Of a stretch of 64,000 nt of DNA, positions 52,353 through 60,901 are shown in pieces (the first letter of the stretch is position 1; each line of letters starts with the position of its first letter). The position numbers and the translations under genes are program-made. Origin of the DNA: JAJEAO01 sp963667635 (lineage in GTDB: Bacteria; Acidobacteriota; Vicinamibacteria; Marinacidobacterales; Marinacidobacteraceae). Location: assembly GCA_965232015.1 (NCBI GenBank), contig OZ246946.1, positions 3,596,001 through 3,660,000 on the forward strand. The letters are read 5' to 3'. Below the pieces are notes generated by a model, which was given only the letters and a program-made list of their open reading frames with translations, was not told the DNA's origin and made no database searches.

Positions 52353-53158
52353 GCCGGGGGCGCGGCCTCGGTCGGCCGGCCGAGGTAGATCCCCGTCGGG
52401 TCGATCTCCTCGCGGAGGAGCAGAAGCGCTTCGGGTTCGGGCGCCGGCGTGGTCCGGACCTCGGGCGGGACGCGCAGGTCCCATCCGACGTTGGCCCGCA
52501 CGTCCTCGACTTCCACTCCGGCGTGGACCGACTCGAGGACCATTTCCCGGGTCTCGGGGTGGAAGCCGTACACCGCGAGATCGGTGATGACCCGGGTCGG
52601 CCCGCCGCCCGGGGCCCCGAGCGCCTCCCGCGAGCGGCCGCCCTCGGCCCAGCCCACCGTGGTGCGGAAGTCCAGCCGGGAGACGAACTTGCGTCGGTCC
52701 TGACGGAGGATCACGACGGTTCGGCGAGCGTTCCAGGCGATGTCGGGGGCCCCTCCCGCTCCCGGGAGCCGCACCCGCGGCCGCCGATAGTCGGAGCCGA
52801 CGACCGTCGTGTTCAGGTTCCCGAACCGGTCCACCTGCGCCGCCCCGAGGAAGCCGAGGTCGGTGCGTCCGCCCTGGAGGAAGTAGTGGAATATCGCGGT
52901 CATCTCCAGCACCTGCGCCGCGCCGGTGACGAGGCAGGGGTCCCCGATCGAGATCGGGAGCCGCGCCGGGCGGGCGCCGAAGACCCCTGATTCGTAGAGG
53001 AGCCGGGCGCCGGGAGCGTGCCCCCGCCGGGCGAGCTGCACCGCGAGGTTCGGGAGCCCGACCCCGACGAACACGCAGTCGCCGTCGTGGACTTCCCGGC
53101 TGGCGGCGAACACCATGGTCTCGGCTCGGGTGGCCGGGCGGATGGGAGGAGCGCTCAC
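52346..53158 (-). CDS. CoA-transferase family protein, subunit B
   Basis: A 270-residue beta subunit of a family I CoA-transferase. Glu56 in LLYESGVFG is the probable catalytic glutamate (ESG motif); DLGFLGAAQVDRFGNLNTT is typical for GctB-like proteins. GTG at 53158 overlaps the subunit A stop (GTGA). The pair resembles glutaconate/IpdAB-type enzymes, some of which are hydrolases. It is the last gene of the minus-strand cluster, ending 7 bp inside polA. Confidence 0.82.
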   Translation of the reverse strand: MSAPPIRPATRAETMVFAASREVHDGDCVFVGVGLPNLAVQLARRGHAPGARLLYESGVFGARPARLPISIGDPCLVTGAAQVLEMTAIFHYFLQGGRTDLGFLGAAQVDRFGNLNTTVVGSDYRRPRVRLPGAGGAPDIAWNARRTVVILRQDRRKFVSRLDFRTTVGWAEGGRSREALGAPGGGPTRVITDLAVYGFHPETREMVLESVHAGVEVEDVRANVGWDLRVPPEVRTTPAPEPEALLLLREEIDPTGIYLGRPTEAAPPAQ

Positions 53159-54078
53159 CGGTAGTCCCCGTAGTCCACCGGCCCGGCGAGCCGCGGCGCG
53201 GGGCGAAGCCGGTCGAGCGCTCCCGGACCCAGCCGCTCGAGGTAGGCGCGGCGGTCCGGAAGGCCGTACACCCAGCGATCGAGGTAGCGGTCGAGCGCCT
53301 CGGGATCGCGCGTGATCCGGTCCCAGGCGAGGTAGGCGGCGTTGTCCCGGTCGTAGAACCCCTGGGCGAAGCTGGGATGGGCGCCCCCCGGCGCCTCGAC
53401 GACCGCGTCCACGATCGCCCCCGGGATCTGGGTCCGGTTCGGGTCCGCCCGGATGACCGCCTCGTCCACGATCTCCTCGACGACGACGACGGTCCGTCGC
53501 GCCGCGAACGCCACCTCGCGCTGGGCGCCGAGGAGGCCCCAGATCTGGGTGTTCCCCTCCCGGTCCGCCCGCTGCGCGTGGACCACCGCGACATCGGGGC
53601 GAAGCGCCGGAACCGCGTCGAGGACCTCGCCGGTGAACGGACAGGTGACCTCCCGGACCCGCGGGTTCACCCGGGGGTAGTCGGTCCCCCGGTAACCCCG
53701 GAGGGGAAGAAACGGCAGCCCGGAGGCGCCCGCCTGGTAGCGGCACAGCAGGCCGAAGTGGGAGTACTCCTCGATCTCGAGCGGGATCGGAAAGTCCCGC
53801 TCCACCGCTCGGCGGACGGCGTGGAGCGACCCCACCCCCGGGTTCCCGAGCCAGCCGAAGACGAGGCGCCGGGCGGTTCCGGCGTGGACCATCTGGTCGA
53901 GGAGGAGGTCCGGCGTGAGGCGGACCAGGGTCAGATCGCGCCGGCGCTGGCGGATGATCTCGTGACCGGCGGCGAACGGGATCAGGTGGGTGAATCCCTC
54001 GAGCGCCACCGTGTCCCCGTCGCGGACGAAGCGGGAGATCGCCTCCTCCATCGTCAGGCCCCGGACGTCGTCGGCCAT
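53155..54078 (-). CDS. CoA-transferase family protein, subunit A
   Basis: A 307-residue alpha subunit (family I CoA-transferase, GctA-like): DGDTVALEGFTHLIPFAAGH near the start, VRLTPDLLLDQMVHAG, GLPFLPLRGYRGTDY, and VVVVEEIVDEAVI follow in family order. It starts one base after the stop of a class III aminotransferase and overlaps subunit B by 4 bp. This coupling suggests conversion of the keto-acid or semialdehyde product to a CoA thioester (inference). The acyl group is unknown. Confidence 0.82.
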   Translation of the reverse strand: MADDVRGLTMEEAISRFVRDGDTVALEGFTHLIPFAAGHEIIRQRRRDLTLVRLTPDLLLDQMVHAGTARRLVFGWLGNPGVGSLHAVRRAVERDFPIPLEIEEYSHFGLLCRYQAGASGLPFLPLRGYRGTDYPRVNPRVREVTCPFTGEVLDAVPALRPDVAVVHAQRADREGNTQIWGLLGAQREVAFAARRTVVVVEEIVDEAVIRADPNRTQIPGAIVDAVVEAPGGAHPSFAQGFYDRDNAAYLAWDRITRDPEALDRYLDRWVYGLPDRRAYLERLGPGALDRLRPAPRLAGPVDYGDYR

Positions 54079-55437
54079 CTACGCGGCGCCTGCCGGCTCC
54101 CCGGTCCGCTCGACCTCGTTGGCCGCGGCCGACAGGCGCCGTCCGATGGCGCCTGTTTCCGCGCGGGTGATCGTGAGCGGGGGCGCGAGGACCACCAGAT
54201 CCCCGCCGGGCCGGCCATTCGGCTGCGCCGGACCCGTGACCGGATAGACGAGAAGGCCCGCGCGCCAGGCGGCGCCCGCGAAGGCGGCGGCGGAGACGCC
54301 CCCGTCGTCGAGTCGCCGCAGGGCGATCCCGGCGAGCAGGCCCCGCGCCCACACCCCCTCCACGAAGCTCCGCTGCTCGAGCGTTCCGACCGCGGCGCGG
54401 AGGTCCCCTTCGAGCGCCCCCGCCCGCGCGACGAGCCCCTCGTCCCGCAGGATCCCGAGGACTTCCCGCACGACGGCCGCCACCACCGGGTGGTGGGAGA
54501 AGGTGAACCCGTGGCGGAAGTCCGGCGCCACCGCGTCCACGACCTCGGGCCGGGCCACGACCGCGCCGCCGGGAACCGCTCCCGAAGTCAGCCCCTTGCC
54601 GAGCGCCACGATGTCCGCCTCCACGCCGGCGTGCTCCGAGGCGAGGAAGCGGCCGGTGCGCCCGCAGCCGGACAGCACCTCGTCGGCGATCAGCAGGACA
54701 TCGTGGTCCGACGTCGCCCGGCGCACGCGCCGCAGGTAATCGGCCGGCGGCGGGAAGCCGCCCGCCGACGCGCCGAGCACCGGCTCCACCAGGACGGCCG
54801 CCACCGAGGCATCCTCCGCGAACAGGCGCTCCACCTCTCCGGCGCAGCCGACTTCGCACTCGGGGTAGGTGAGGCCGAGGGGGCACCGGGGGCACCACGG
54901 GGCGTTCACGAGGGGAGCGTCGGTCAGCAGCGGCAGGTAGGGCGCCCGCAGCGCGTCACGGCCGGAGACCGAGAGCGCTCCCAGCGTGTTGCCGTGGTAG
55001 CCGGGGCGCTGGGAGACGATTCGGGTCCGCTCCGGTCGTCCGGTCGCGAGCGCCCACGCCCGCGCCAGCTTGATTGCGGTCTCCACCGACTCGGCGCCGC
55101 CTGGCGTCAGATAGACCTTCGACCCGCGGTATCCAGGAGGGAGCGAGGCCACCAACGCCTCGGCGGCGTCCTCCATCGCGCCGGTCGTGAACTGCGATCC
55201 ATGGACGTAGGAAACGGCCCCGAGCTGGCGGGAGGCGGCGCGGGTCAGTTCCGCGCGGGCATGCCCCACGCTCACCGTCAGCGCCCCGCCGCACGCGTCC
55301 AGCCACCGGCGGCCGTCCCCGGCCTCGACCCAGACGCCCTCGGCGCGCTCGGCGACTTCGTAGGCGCGCTCCAGATCGCGATAGAAGACGGCGCTTTCCG
55401 GGTAGCGGTGGCGCGGCGCAGCGGCGGGGGAAGGCAC
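54079..55437 (-). CDS. Class III PLP-dependent aminotransferase
   Basis: A 452-residue class III (omega-) aminotransferase. Asp252 in ADEVLSGCGRTG and Lys281 in DIVALGKGLTSG are the PLP contacts. A cysteine group (CPRCPLG, then CEVGC) near 182-198 is a known feature of one branch of this family. Typical substrates are omega-amino acids, diamines or beta-amino acids. Its stop abuts the start of CoA-transferase subunit A. A HAD phosphatase gene lies 9 bp upstream. Confidence 0.85.
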   Translation of the reverse strand: MPSPAAAPRHRYPESAVFYRDLERAYEVAERAEGVWVEAGDGRRWLDACGGALTVSVGHARAELTRAASRQLGAVSYVHGSQFTTGAMEDAAEALVASLPPGYRGSKVYLTPGGAESVETAIKLARAWALATGRPERTRIVSQRPGYHGNTLGALSVSGRDALRAPYLPLLTDAPLVNAPWCPRCPLGLTYPECEVGCAGEVERLFAEDASVAAVLVEPVLGASAGGFPPPADYLRRVRRATSDHDVLLIADEVLSGCGRTGRFLASEHAGVEADIVALGKGLTSGAVPGGAVVARPEVVDAVAPDFRHGFTFSHHPVVAAVVREVLGILRDEGLVARAGALEGDLRAAVGTLEQRSFVEGVWARGLLAGIALRRLDDGGVSAAAFAGAAWRAGLLVYPVTGPAQPNGRPGGDLVVLAPPLTITRAETGAIGRRLSAAANEVERTGEPAGAA

Positions 55438-55446
55438 GGTCTCGGG

Positions 55447-56103
55447 TCAGGCCCCGACCAGAGCAGGCAGGTCGCGGATCGAATCGAGGAACAGGTCGGG
55501 CGCCGCCTCCCGGAGCATGACTTCGTCGCTGAACGCGCTCACGACCGCCGCGGTCCGAACGCCCGCCCGCTGGCCCATCTCGACGTCCTCCGGGCGGTCA
55601 CCGAGGTAGAGCGCGCGACCTGACGCCACATCGAGCCGTCGCAGCGCCAGGTGGAGGCCCTCCGGGTGGGGCTTCTTGCGGGCGGCGTCCTCGAACGCCA
55701 CCAGGGCCCGGAACCGCCCGCGGAGCCCCAGTCGGGCGAGGTCGGCGAGGAATCGCTCCCGGTCGGCGGAGGTGACGACTCCGGTCGGGATCCCGGCCGC
55801 GTCGAGGGCGTCGAGCACCCGGGCCGCGCCCGGGAGCAGCCGCACGCCGGCGCTGCGCTCGAGGTAGCGCGTCCGCCACACCTCGCCGGCTTCGTCCCAG
55901 CGCTCCACCGGGATGCCCAGTTGGCGGTAGGTCTCGTGCCAGTCGGGGCGGTAGGTGTCCTGGTATCGGGCGTCGTCCATCTCGATCCCGAAGTGCCGAA
56001 ACACGGCCAGGGAGGCGCGCCGCGTGGCCGCGAAGGTGTCGGCGAGCGTCCCGTCCCAGTCGAACAGGACCGCCTGGAGAGCTCGTTCGGGGGCTCGGGG
56101 CAT
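55447..56103 (-). CDS. HAD-family hydrolase (phosphoglycolate phosphatase-like)
   Basis: A 218-residue HAD phosphatase. Motif I FDWDGTLAD gives Asp15/Asp17, motif II VVTSAD, motif III Lys in ARKKPHPEG and motif IV LYLGDRPEDVEMG. The C1 cap is helical (residues 20-90). It lies first in the minus-strand cluster, 9 bp before the aminotransferase gene. General phosphoester substrate; phosphoglycolate or a nucleotide are the usual guesses. Confidence 0.83.
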   Translation of the reverse strand: MPRAPERALQAVLFDWDGTLADTFAATRRASLAVFRHFGIEMDDARYQDTYRPDWHETYRQLGIPVERWDEAGEVWRTRYLERSAGVRLLPGAARVLDALDAAGIPTGVVTSADRERFLADLARLGLRGRFRALVAFEDAARKKPHPEGLHLALRRLDVASGRALYLGDRPEDVEMGQRAGVRTAAVVSAFSDEVMLREAAPDLFLDSIRDLPALVGA

Positions 56104-56161
56104 CGTTCGCAGAGGGCGCGGGAAGCCTACCGGCGGCCGGTAGAATCCGCCGTTCCTCCCG

Positions 56162-56695
56162 ATGCTCGACTGCCGCTCGTCCTATTTGCACACCGACATG
56201 CCGGAGCTCGGCCGCCTCGAACTCCTCAGCGTCGCCGGCGACGGCGGACAGCGGCGCCTCGCGGCCGTTCTCTTCTGCGACGAACGGCGGAGTCGCGCCT
56301 CCAGCGAGTGGAGGCGGCGTCACATGCGCCGCAGCACCCCCGCCGGCCTCGGCGAGCACGCCCGGTTCGCGTTCCAGATCCGCCAATACCTGCTCGGGGC
56401 GCTCCGCGAGTTCACTCTCCCGCTCCACCGGACCGGGACCGACTTCCAGCAGGCGGTCCTTGCTGAAGTCGCGCGGGTGCCCTACGGCGGCCGCGCCACC
56501 TACGCGGAAATCGCCCGCGCGATCGGGAACCCGAAGGCGGTTCGCGCCGTCGGCGCGGCCAACGCGCGCAACCCGCTCCCCCTCGTGATCCCCTGCCACC
56601 GAATCGTGGGATCGTCGGACGCCCTCACCGGCTACGGCGGCGGCCTCGATGCCAAGCGGTGGCTCCTCGAACTCGAAGCGGCGCCCTCCGCGTAG
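56162..56695 (+). CDS. ogt: Methylated-DNA-protein-cysteine methyltransferase
   Basis: A 177-residue O6-alkylguanine repair protein. The acceptor Cys145 is in VIPCHRIVG, preceded by the helix-turn-helix PYGGRATYAEIARAIGNP with the Arg finger region ANARNPLP. The N-terminal domain (1-85) is short. It is a suicide enzyme that transfers alkyl groups to itself. It diverges from the HAD gene and is followed after 42 bp by a cyclophilin lipoprotein. Confidence 0.88.
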   Translation: MLDCRSSYLHTDMPELGRLELLSVAGDGGQRRLAAVLFCDERRSRASSEWRRRHMRRSTPAGLGEHARFAFQIRQYLLGALREFTLPLHRTGTDFQQAVLAEVARVPYGGRATYAEIARAIGNPKAVRAVGAANARNPLPLVIPCHRIVGSSDALTGYGGGLDAKRWLLELEAAPSA

Positions 56696-56737
56696 AGAGC
56701 CGCCGTTCCCAGCCCGCCTTCCCTCCGGAGAACGATC

Positions 56738-57478
56738 GTGACGACACCCCCTCGAACCTTCCGGGCGCCCGCCCGGGTCCTGCTTTCCGGCGCGGCCGCC
56801 GGTCTCGCCGTCGCGCTGGCCTCGGCCGCCTGCGGCGGAGGCGGCTCCGACTCCGGCGGCGATGACGCTGCCGGAGAGGCCGCCGAGGCCCCCGACGAGG
56901 CGGAGAGCGACATGGCCGCGACTCCCGAGTCCGCCGACGGCGGGACCAGCGACGCGGACCTCGTGTCCCGGGATCTTCCCTCCGTCCTGATGCGCACCTC
57001 GGTCGGCGAGCTGCGCATCGAGCTCTATCCCGAGGACGCGCCCGAGACGGCGGAGAACTTCCTCCGCTACGTCGAGGACGGCTTCTACGACGGCACGATC
57101 TTCCACCGGGTGGTCCGGGGTTTCGTGATCCAGGGCGGCGGTTTCACCGCCGAGATGCAGGAGAAACAAACCCGGGATCCGATCCGGAACGAGGCCCGGA
57201 ACGGGCTTCAGAATCTGCGGGGAACGCTTTCGATGGCTCGGACCATGGACCCGCACAGCGCCAGCTCGCAGTTCTTCGTGAACACGAAGGACAACCCGGT
57301 TCTCGACCACACCTCGCCCACGCCGCGGGGGTGGGGGTACGCCGTCTTCGGGAAGGTCGTCTCGGGCATGGAGGCGGTGGATCGCATCGAGGCCTCGCCG
57401 GTCGTCAGCCGCGCCGGGCACAACGATGTCCCCGAAGTACCCATCGTGATCGAGGAGGCGACCGTCCTTTCCCGTTAG
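56738..57478 (+). CDS. Lipoprotein cyclophilin-type peptidylprolyl isomerase
   Basis: A 246-residue protein. A signal and lipobox (ASAAC, Cys about 28) is followed by a Gly/Asp/Glu-rich linker (30-70) and a cyclophilin domain: IFHRVVRGFVIQGGGF, the TLSMARTMDPHSASSQFFVN region and VFGKVVSGMEAVDRI. It catalyses prolyl cis-trans isomerisation, here anchored outside the cytoplasm to help envelope-protein folding. GTG at 56738 follows GGAG. It overlaps the convergent methyltransferase gene by 4 bp. Confidence 0.88.
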   Translation: MTTPPRTFRAPARVLLSGAAAGLAVALASAACGGGGSDSGGDDAAGEAAEAPDEAESDMAATPESADGGTSDADLVSRDLPSVLMRTSVGELRIELYPEDAPETAENFLRYVEDGFYDGTIFHRVVRGFVIQGGGFTAEMQEKQTRDPIRNEARNGLQNLRGTLSMARTMDPHSASSQFFVNTKDNPVLDHTSPTPRGWGYAVFGKVVSGMEAVDRIEASPVVSRAGHNDVPEVPIVIEEATVLSR

Positions 57479-58221
57479 CCGCCCGATCCGACCGGCCCGC
57501 AGCGGGCGATGAGCACTTCCGGCCAGCCGGAGGCGCCTTGCAGCCGGTAGGGGTCGTGCCGCGGTTCGCGCTCTCCCGGGAGACGCAGGATGTTGCGCGC
57601 CTGATGGGCTTTCCGGGCGAGGCGCGGCGAGCGGGCGCCGAGCCCGGCGAGGATCTCCTGCCAGCGGTTGGAGCAGCGGGTCTGGCCGAACCACTCGATG
57701 GTGGCGAAGTCCGGGCGAAGGAGCGCCTCGAACTCGGCGCGCGCGTATTCGCGCACATGGTAGGGGTTGTCGGGGCGGTCGGTGAGGGTGCGGCCCGGGC
57801 TGATCACGTCCCGCTCGGGCGTGGAGCAGAGGAACACGCCGCCGGGAGCGAGCACCCGACGCGCCTCGGCGACGACCTGTTCGTCCGCCGCCACGTGTTC
57901 GATCGTCTCGAACGAAACGTAGAGGTCGAAGCTGGCGTCGCGGAACGGGAGGCTCGCCGCATCGGCGCGGACGGCGCGGAGCGGGTGTGTTTCGCTGTTG
58001 GTCCGCGCCCGTTCGGCCTCGTGGAAGGCGTCCGCGGAGAGATCGGCGGAGACCACCGAGCGGGCGCCGGCGGCGAGGAGCAGCGCCGAGCCGTAGCCCG
58101 AGCCGCAAGCGAGGTCGAGCACCCGCCGCCCCCGCGCCATCCCGGCCGCCCAGCGGTAGCGCGCGAGGTGCTGGTTGCGCAGCCACGGGGAGGCGAAGCG
58201 GTCGAGGGCGAGTCGTTCCAT
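57475..58221 (-). CDS. Class I SAM-dependent methyltransferase
   Basis: A 248-residue methyltransferase: AdoMet motif I VLDLACGSGYGSALL near residue 35, then ADLSADAFHEAE, LPFRDASFDLYVSFETIEHV and RRVLAPGGVFLCSTPE. This is the Methyltransf_11 pattern seen in lipid and glycan biosynthesis. It is divergent from a glycosyltransferase 50 bp away, which suggests a shared cell-surface role; the acceptor is unknown. Confidence 0.82.
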   Translation of the reverse strand: MERLALDRFASPWLRNQHLARYRWAAGMARGRRVLDLACGSGYGSALLLAAGARSVVSADLSADAFHEAERARTNSETHPLRAVRADAASLPFRDASFDLYVSFETIEHVAADEQVVAEARRVLAPGGVFLCSTPERDVISPGRTLTDRPDNPYHVREYARAEFEALLRPDFATIEWFGQTRCSNRWQEILAGLGARSPRLARKAHQARNILRLPGEREPRHDPYRLQGASGWPEVLIARCGPVGSGG

Positions 58222-58271
58222 GGAGCAGGAAGCGCCGGCGGCCGCCGGCTTCCGCGAATCTTCGCCGACCG

Positions 58272-59021
58272 ATGAGCGGCGGCGCCCGGAGCGAAGGCCT
58301 CGGGGTCAGTTTCTGCTTTCCCGCCTACCAGGACGCCGCCTCCATCGGCTGGGTCGCGCGCCGCGGCCGGGAAGCCCTGGTCGGCTCGGGGCGGCCGTTC
58401 GAGCTCCTCGTGCTCGACGACGGCAGCACCGACGAAACCGCCCGGACCCTCGAGCGGCTCTCCGGCGAGATCCCGGAGCTGCGCACCCTGCGCCACCGGG
58501 CGAATCGGGGCTACGGCGCCACGTTGCGGGATCTGTTCCACGCGGCGCGGATGCCGCTCGTGGCTTACACCGACGGGGATGGTCAGTTCGATCCCGCGGA
58601 GCTGCCGCGGCTCCTGGGCGCTCTCGGCCGCGGTGTGGATCTGGTGAACGGCTACCGCCGCCGTCGCGCCGATCCGGGGTTGCGGCGGCTGCTGGGGCCG
58701 CGATTCCATCGGGTGGTGGCGGCGACTCTGGGCCTGCCTCCGCTTCGGGACTGGGACTGCGATTTCCGGCTGTTCCGCCGCGAACTCGTGGAGATCGCGC
58801 CCATGAGCTTCGCCGACGGCACCGCGGTGGTCGAATTCCTCGCCGCGTTGGGGGAGCGCGGCGTCCGGGTCGCGGAAGTGGAAGTCAGCCACCGCGAGCG
58901 GCTGGCGGGGGCGAGTCAGTACTTCCGGCCCGGGTCCGTGTTCGCCGGGCACCGCAATCTGCTCCGGCTGCGGCGCCAGCGCGGATCTCCGCCGATCCGC
59001 TGGCGAGCCTGGTTCCGGTAG
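58272..59021 (+). CDS. Family 2 glycosyltransferase
   Basis: A 249-residue GT2 enzyme: DDGSTDETARTLERL (nucleotide-sugar site), HRANRGYGATLRDL and AYTDGDGQFDPAELPRL (DxD-like DGDGQ) follow the dolichol-phosphate-mannose-synthase/DPM1 pattern. No transmembrane helices are apparent, so it probably works at the membrane face from soluble phase. ATG at 58272. It might add sugars to polyprenyl phosphate. Confidence 0.85.
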   Translation: MSGGARSEGLGVSFCFPAYQDAASIGWVARRGREALVGSGRPFELLVLDDGSTDETARTLERLSGEIPELRTLRHRANRGYGATLRDLFHAARMPLVAYTDGDGQFDPAELPRLLGALGRGVDLVNGYRRRRADPGLRRLLGPRFHRVVAATLGLPPLRDWDCDFRLFRRELVEIAPMSFADGTAVVEFLAALGERGVRVAEVEVSHRERLAGASQYFRPGSVFAGHRNLLRLRRQRGSPPIRWRAWFR

Positions 59022-59033
59022 CGCGCCGCCGGC

Positions 59034-59091
59034 GCGCCGGACTCCGCCGGTTCTCCCCCAGTTCTCCCGGTGGGGGCTAGGGGCCCGGCAC
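59034..59091 (+). repeat. Composite REP-like repeat (double core)
   Basis: GCGCCGGACTCC arm, two GTTCTCC-type cores and CCCGGCAC end. It forms an inverted pair with 59162-59203 within the 206-bp gap 59022-59227; the ~70 bp between them show no gene. Confidence 0.7.
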
Positions 59092-59161
59092 GCGACCCGC
59101 TCGACCGGTGCTCTTCACCAGCGCGAAAGCGCCGCGTCAGGGCTCCTTCGCTTCGACAGAT

Positions 59162-59203
59162 TGCCGGCCCCCCACCGGGAGAACTGGTGGAGTCCGGCGC
59201 TCC
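59162..59203 (-). repeat. Composite REP-like repeat, inverted
   Basis: TGCCGGCCCCCCACCGGGAG, then AACTGGTGGAGTCCGGCGC and TCC: near-exact reverse complement of 29161-29199. Confidence 0.75.
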
Positions 59204-59227
59204 GCAGTGCCCGACCGGCGCCCTCCG

Positions 59228-60901
59228 TTACCGGCGCCGCGGCGTCACGATCCCCGATCCCTGCCGGACGATGACCACGCCGCCCCCGACGGCAAGATCG
59301 CCGAGGGCCTCCTCCGCGCCGCCCGGCCAGCGCACCCGGACGTCCCGCACCGACTCCGACCCCCCGGCGCCGAGATGGACGCGCGGATCCGACGAGGAGA
59401 GAAAACTGCCGCTTCGGTGCGCCGCCCGCTCCTCGGCACCGCCGTCCGCCCGGGTGAAGCGGACCCGGGCGCCGTCCCCGTCGCGCCCCGCTGATGTCCC
59501 GACGAGCCGCAGGATCACGCCCCGGCCCGGGCTCCGGTTCGCCAGGAGCACCGCCCGGTCGTCGAGGTTGGTCACGACGAGGTCGGGACGCCCGTCGTCG
59601 TCGAGATCTCCCATCGCGAGGCCGCGGCTGGACCGCTCCGTCCCGTCCCGGGTCTCCTCGGCGAAAGCTCCCCCGCCCAGATTCCGGAAGAGCTGGTTCC
59701 GCATCGCGTAGGTGGTGCCGCTTCCGGCGTCGGCGGCCGTCGGGTAAACATGGCCGTTCGCCACGAAGAGATCCAGGCGGCCGTCGGAATCGAGATCCGC
59801 GAACCGCGTTCCCCAGCCGAGGGTGAACCAGCCGGGCATCCGCAGCTCGTTCCGGGTGGTGGAGTCCTCGAAGAAACCGCCGCCCGAATTCCGGTAGGCA
59901 GTGTTCGTGTCGTGGGAGAAGTTCGTCACGAACAGGTCGAGTTGGCCGTCGCCGTCGAAATCCCCGGCGTCCACTCCCATCCCGGCCTGCGCCAGCCCGT
60001 CCGCGTTGTAGGCGACCCCGGCGACCAGCCCGTCCTCGACGAAGGAGCCGTCACCGTCGTTGCGCCAGAGATGGTTCGGAACCGAGTCGTTCGCCACATA
60101 GAAGTCGAGGTCTCCGTCGTCGTCGAAGTCTCCCGTGACCACCCCGAGTCCGTAGGCGGGCTCGACGCTCCGGAGCCCCGCCGCTTCGCTCGCGTCCTCG
60201 AACGTCCCGTCGCCACGGTTTTCGTAGAACGCGTCTTCAGCTGCGATGAGGCCGGAGGGGCCGCAGAAGACCGGCAGCCCGAACCAGACGCAGCTCGCCC
60301 CCGCTCCGGGAAGCGGGAGGTCCTCGATGCGGTCCGCCGTGTATCCGAGCGTCACCAGATCCGGATCCCCGTCGGAGTCGGCGTCCACGAAGGCGGCGGA
60401 GGTCGAGAAGCCGGGATGGTCCGCACCCCCGGCGTCCGGGACGCGGTGGAAGGTCCCGTCACCGCGATTGCGGTAGAGCGCGTTGGGCCCCAGATTCGTG
60501 ACGTAGAGGTCCGGGAAGCCATCGTCGTCCACGTCGCCCACCGCGACCCCGAAGCCCCAGCCGGTATCGCCCACGCCCGCCGCCGAGGTCCTCTCGGTGA
60601 AGCGGAGCCCGCCATCGTTGCGGAAGAGTCGGTTGGGCCGGCCCTCGCCCGGAGTCCGATCCACCAGCGGCGCGCCGTCCACGATGTAAACGTCGAGGTC
60701 CCCGTCCTGGTCGTAGTCGAGCAGCGCCACTCCCGTTCCCAGGGACGAGACGATGAACTGTTTTTCGGGCTCGCCGCTCAGGGTCCGCACATCGAGCCCG
60801 CTCGTCGCGGTCACATCCTCCACCCGGATCTCCTGCGCCGGAGCAGCGGATGCGGCGCCGCCGACGAGGAGCGCGACGACGGCCGCGCGACCGGGACTCA
60901 C
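59228..60901 (-). CDS. Exported FG-GAP/VCBS repeat protein with ASPIC/UnbV C-terminus (CRTAC1-like)
   Basis: A 557-residue exported protein. A signal peptide ends near APAQ. About six FG-GAP repeats with Ca-binding DxDxDG loops follow (DYDQDGDLD, DVDDDGFPD, DFDDDGDLD, DFDGDGQLD, DLDSDGRLD, DLDDDGRPD), folding as an integrin-like propeller. The last ~100 residues match ASPIC/UnbV (RVRWPGGAEEALGDL). GTG at 60901 overlaps the stop of the TPR gene (GTGA). Such TPR/CRTAC1 pairs are frequent in Acidobacteriota and Planctomycetes; the job is unknown. Confidence 0.87.
   Translation of the reverse strand: MSPGRAAVVALLVGGAASAAPAQEIRVEDVTATSGLDVRTLSGEPEKQFIVSSLGTGVALLDYDQDGDLDVYIVDGAPLVDRTPGEGRPNRLFRNDGGLRFTERTSAAGVGDTGWGFGVAVGDVDDDGFPDLYVTNLGPNALYRNRGDGTFHRVPDAGGADHPGFSTSAAFVDADSDGDPDLVTLGYTADRIEDLPLPGAGASCVWFGLPVFCGPSGLIAAEDAFYENRGDGTFEDASEAAGLRSVEPAYGLGVVTGDFDDDGDLDFYVANDSVPNHLWRNDGDGSFVEDGLVAGVAYNADGLAQAGMGVDAGDFDGDGQLDLFVTNFSHDTNTAYRNSGGGFFEDSTTRNELRMPGWFTLGWGTRFADLDSDGRLDLFVANGHVYPTAADAGSGTTYAMRNQLFRNLGGGAFAEETRDGTERSSRGLAMGDLDDDGRPDLVVTNLDDRAVLLANRSPGRGVILRLVGTSAGRDGDGARVRFTRADGGAEERAAHRSGSFLSSSDPRVHLGAGGSESVRDVRVRWPGGAEEALGDLAVGGGVVIVRQGSGIVTPRRR

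Noticed and set aside
52346..54898. 850-codon minus-strand frame suggesting a giant CoA-transferase
   Set aside because: Only the last ~270 codons (subunit B) are meaningful; the rest overlaps subunit A and the aminotransferase in the wrong frame.
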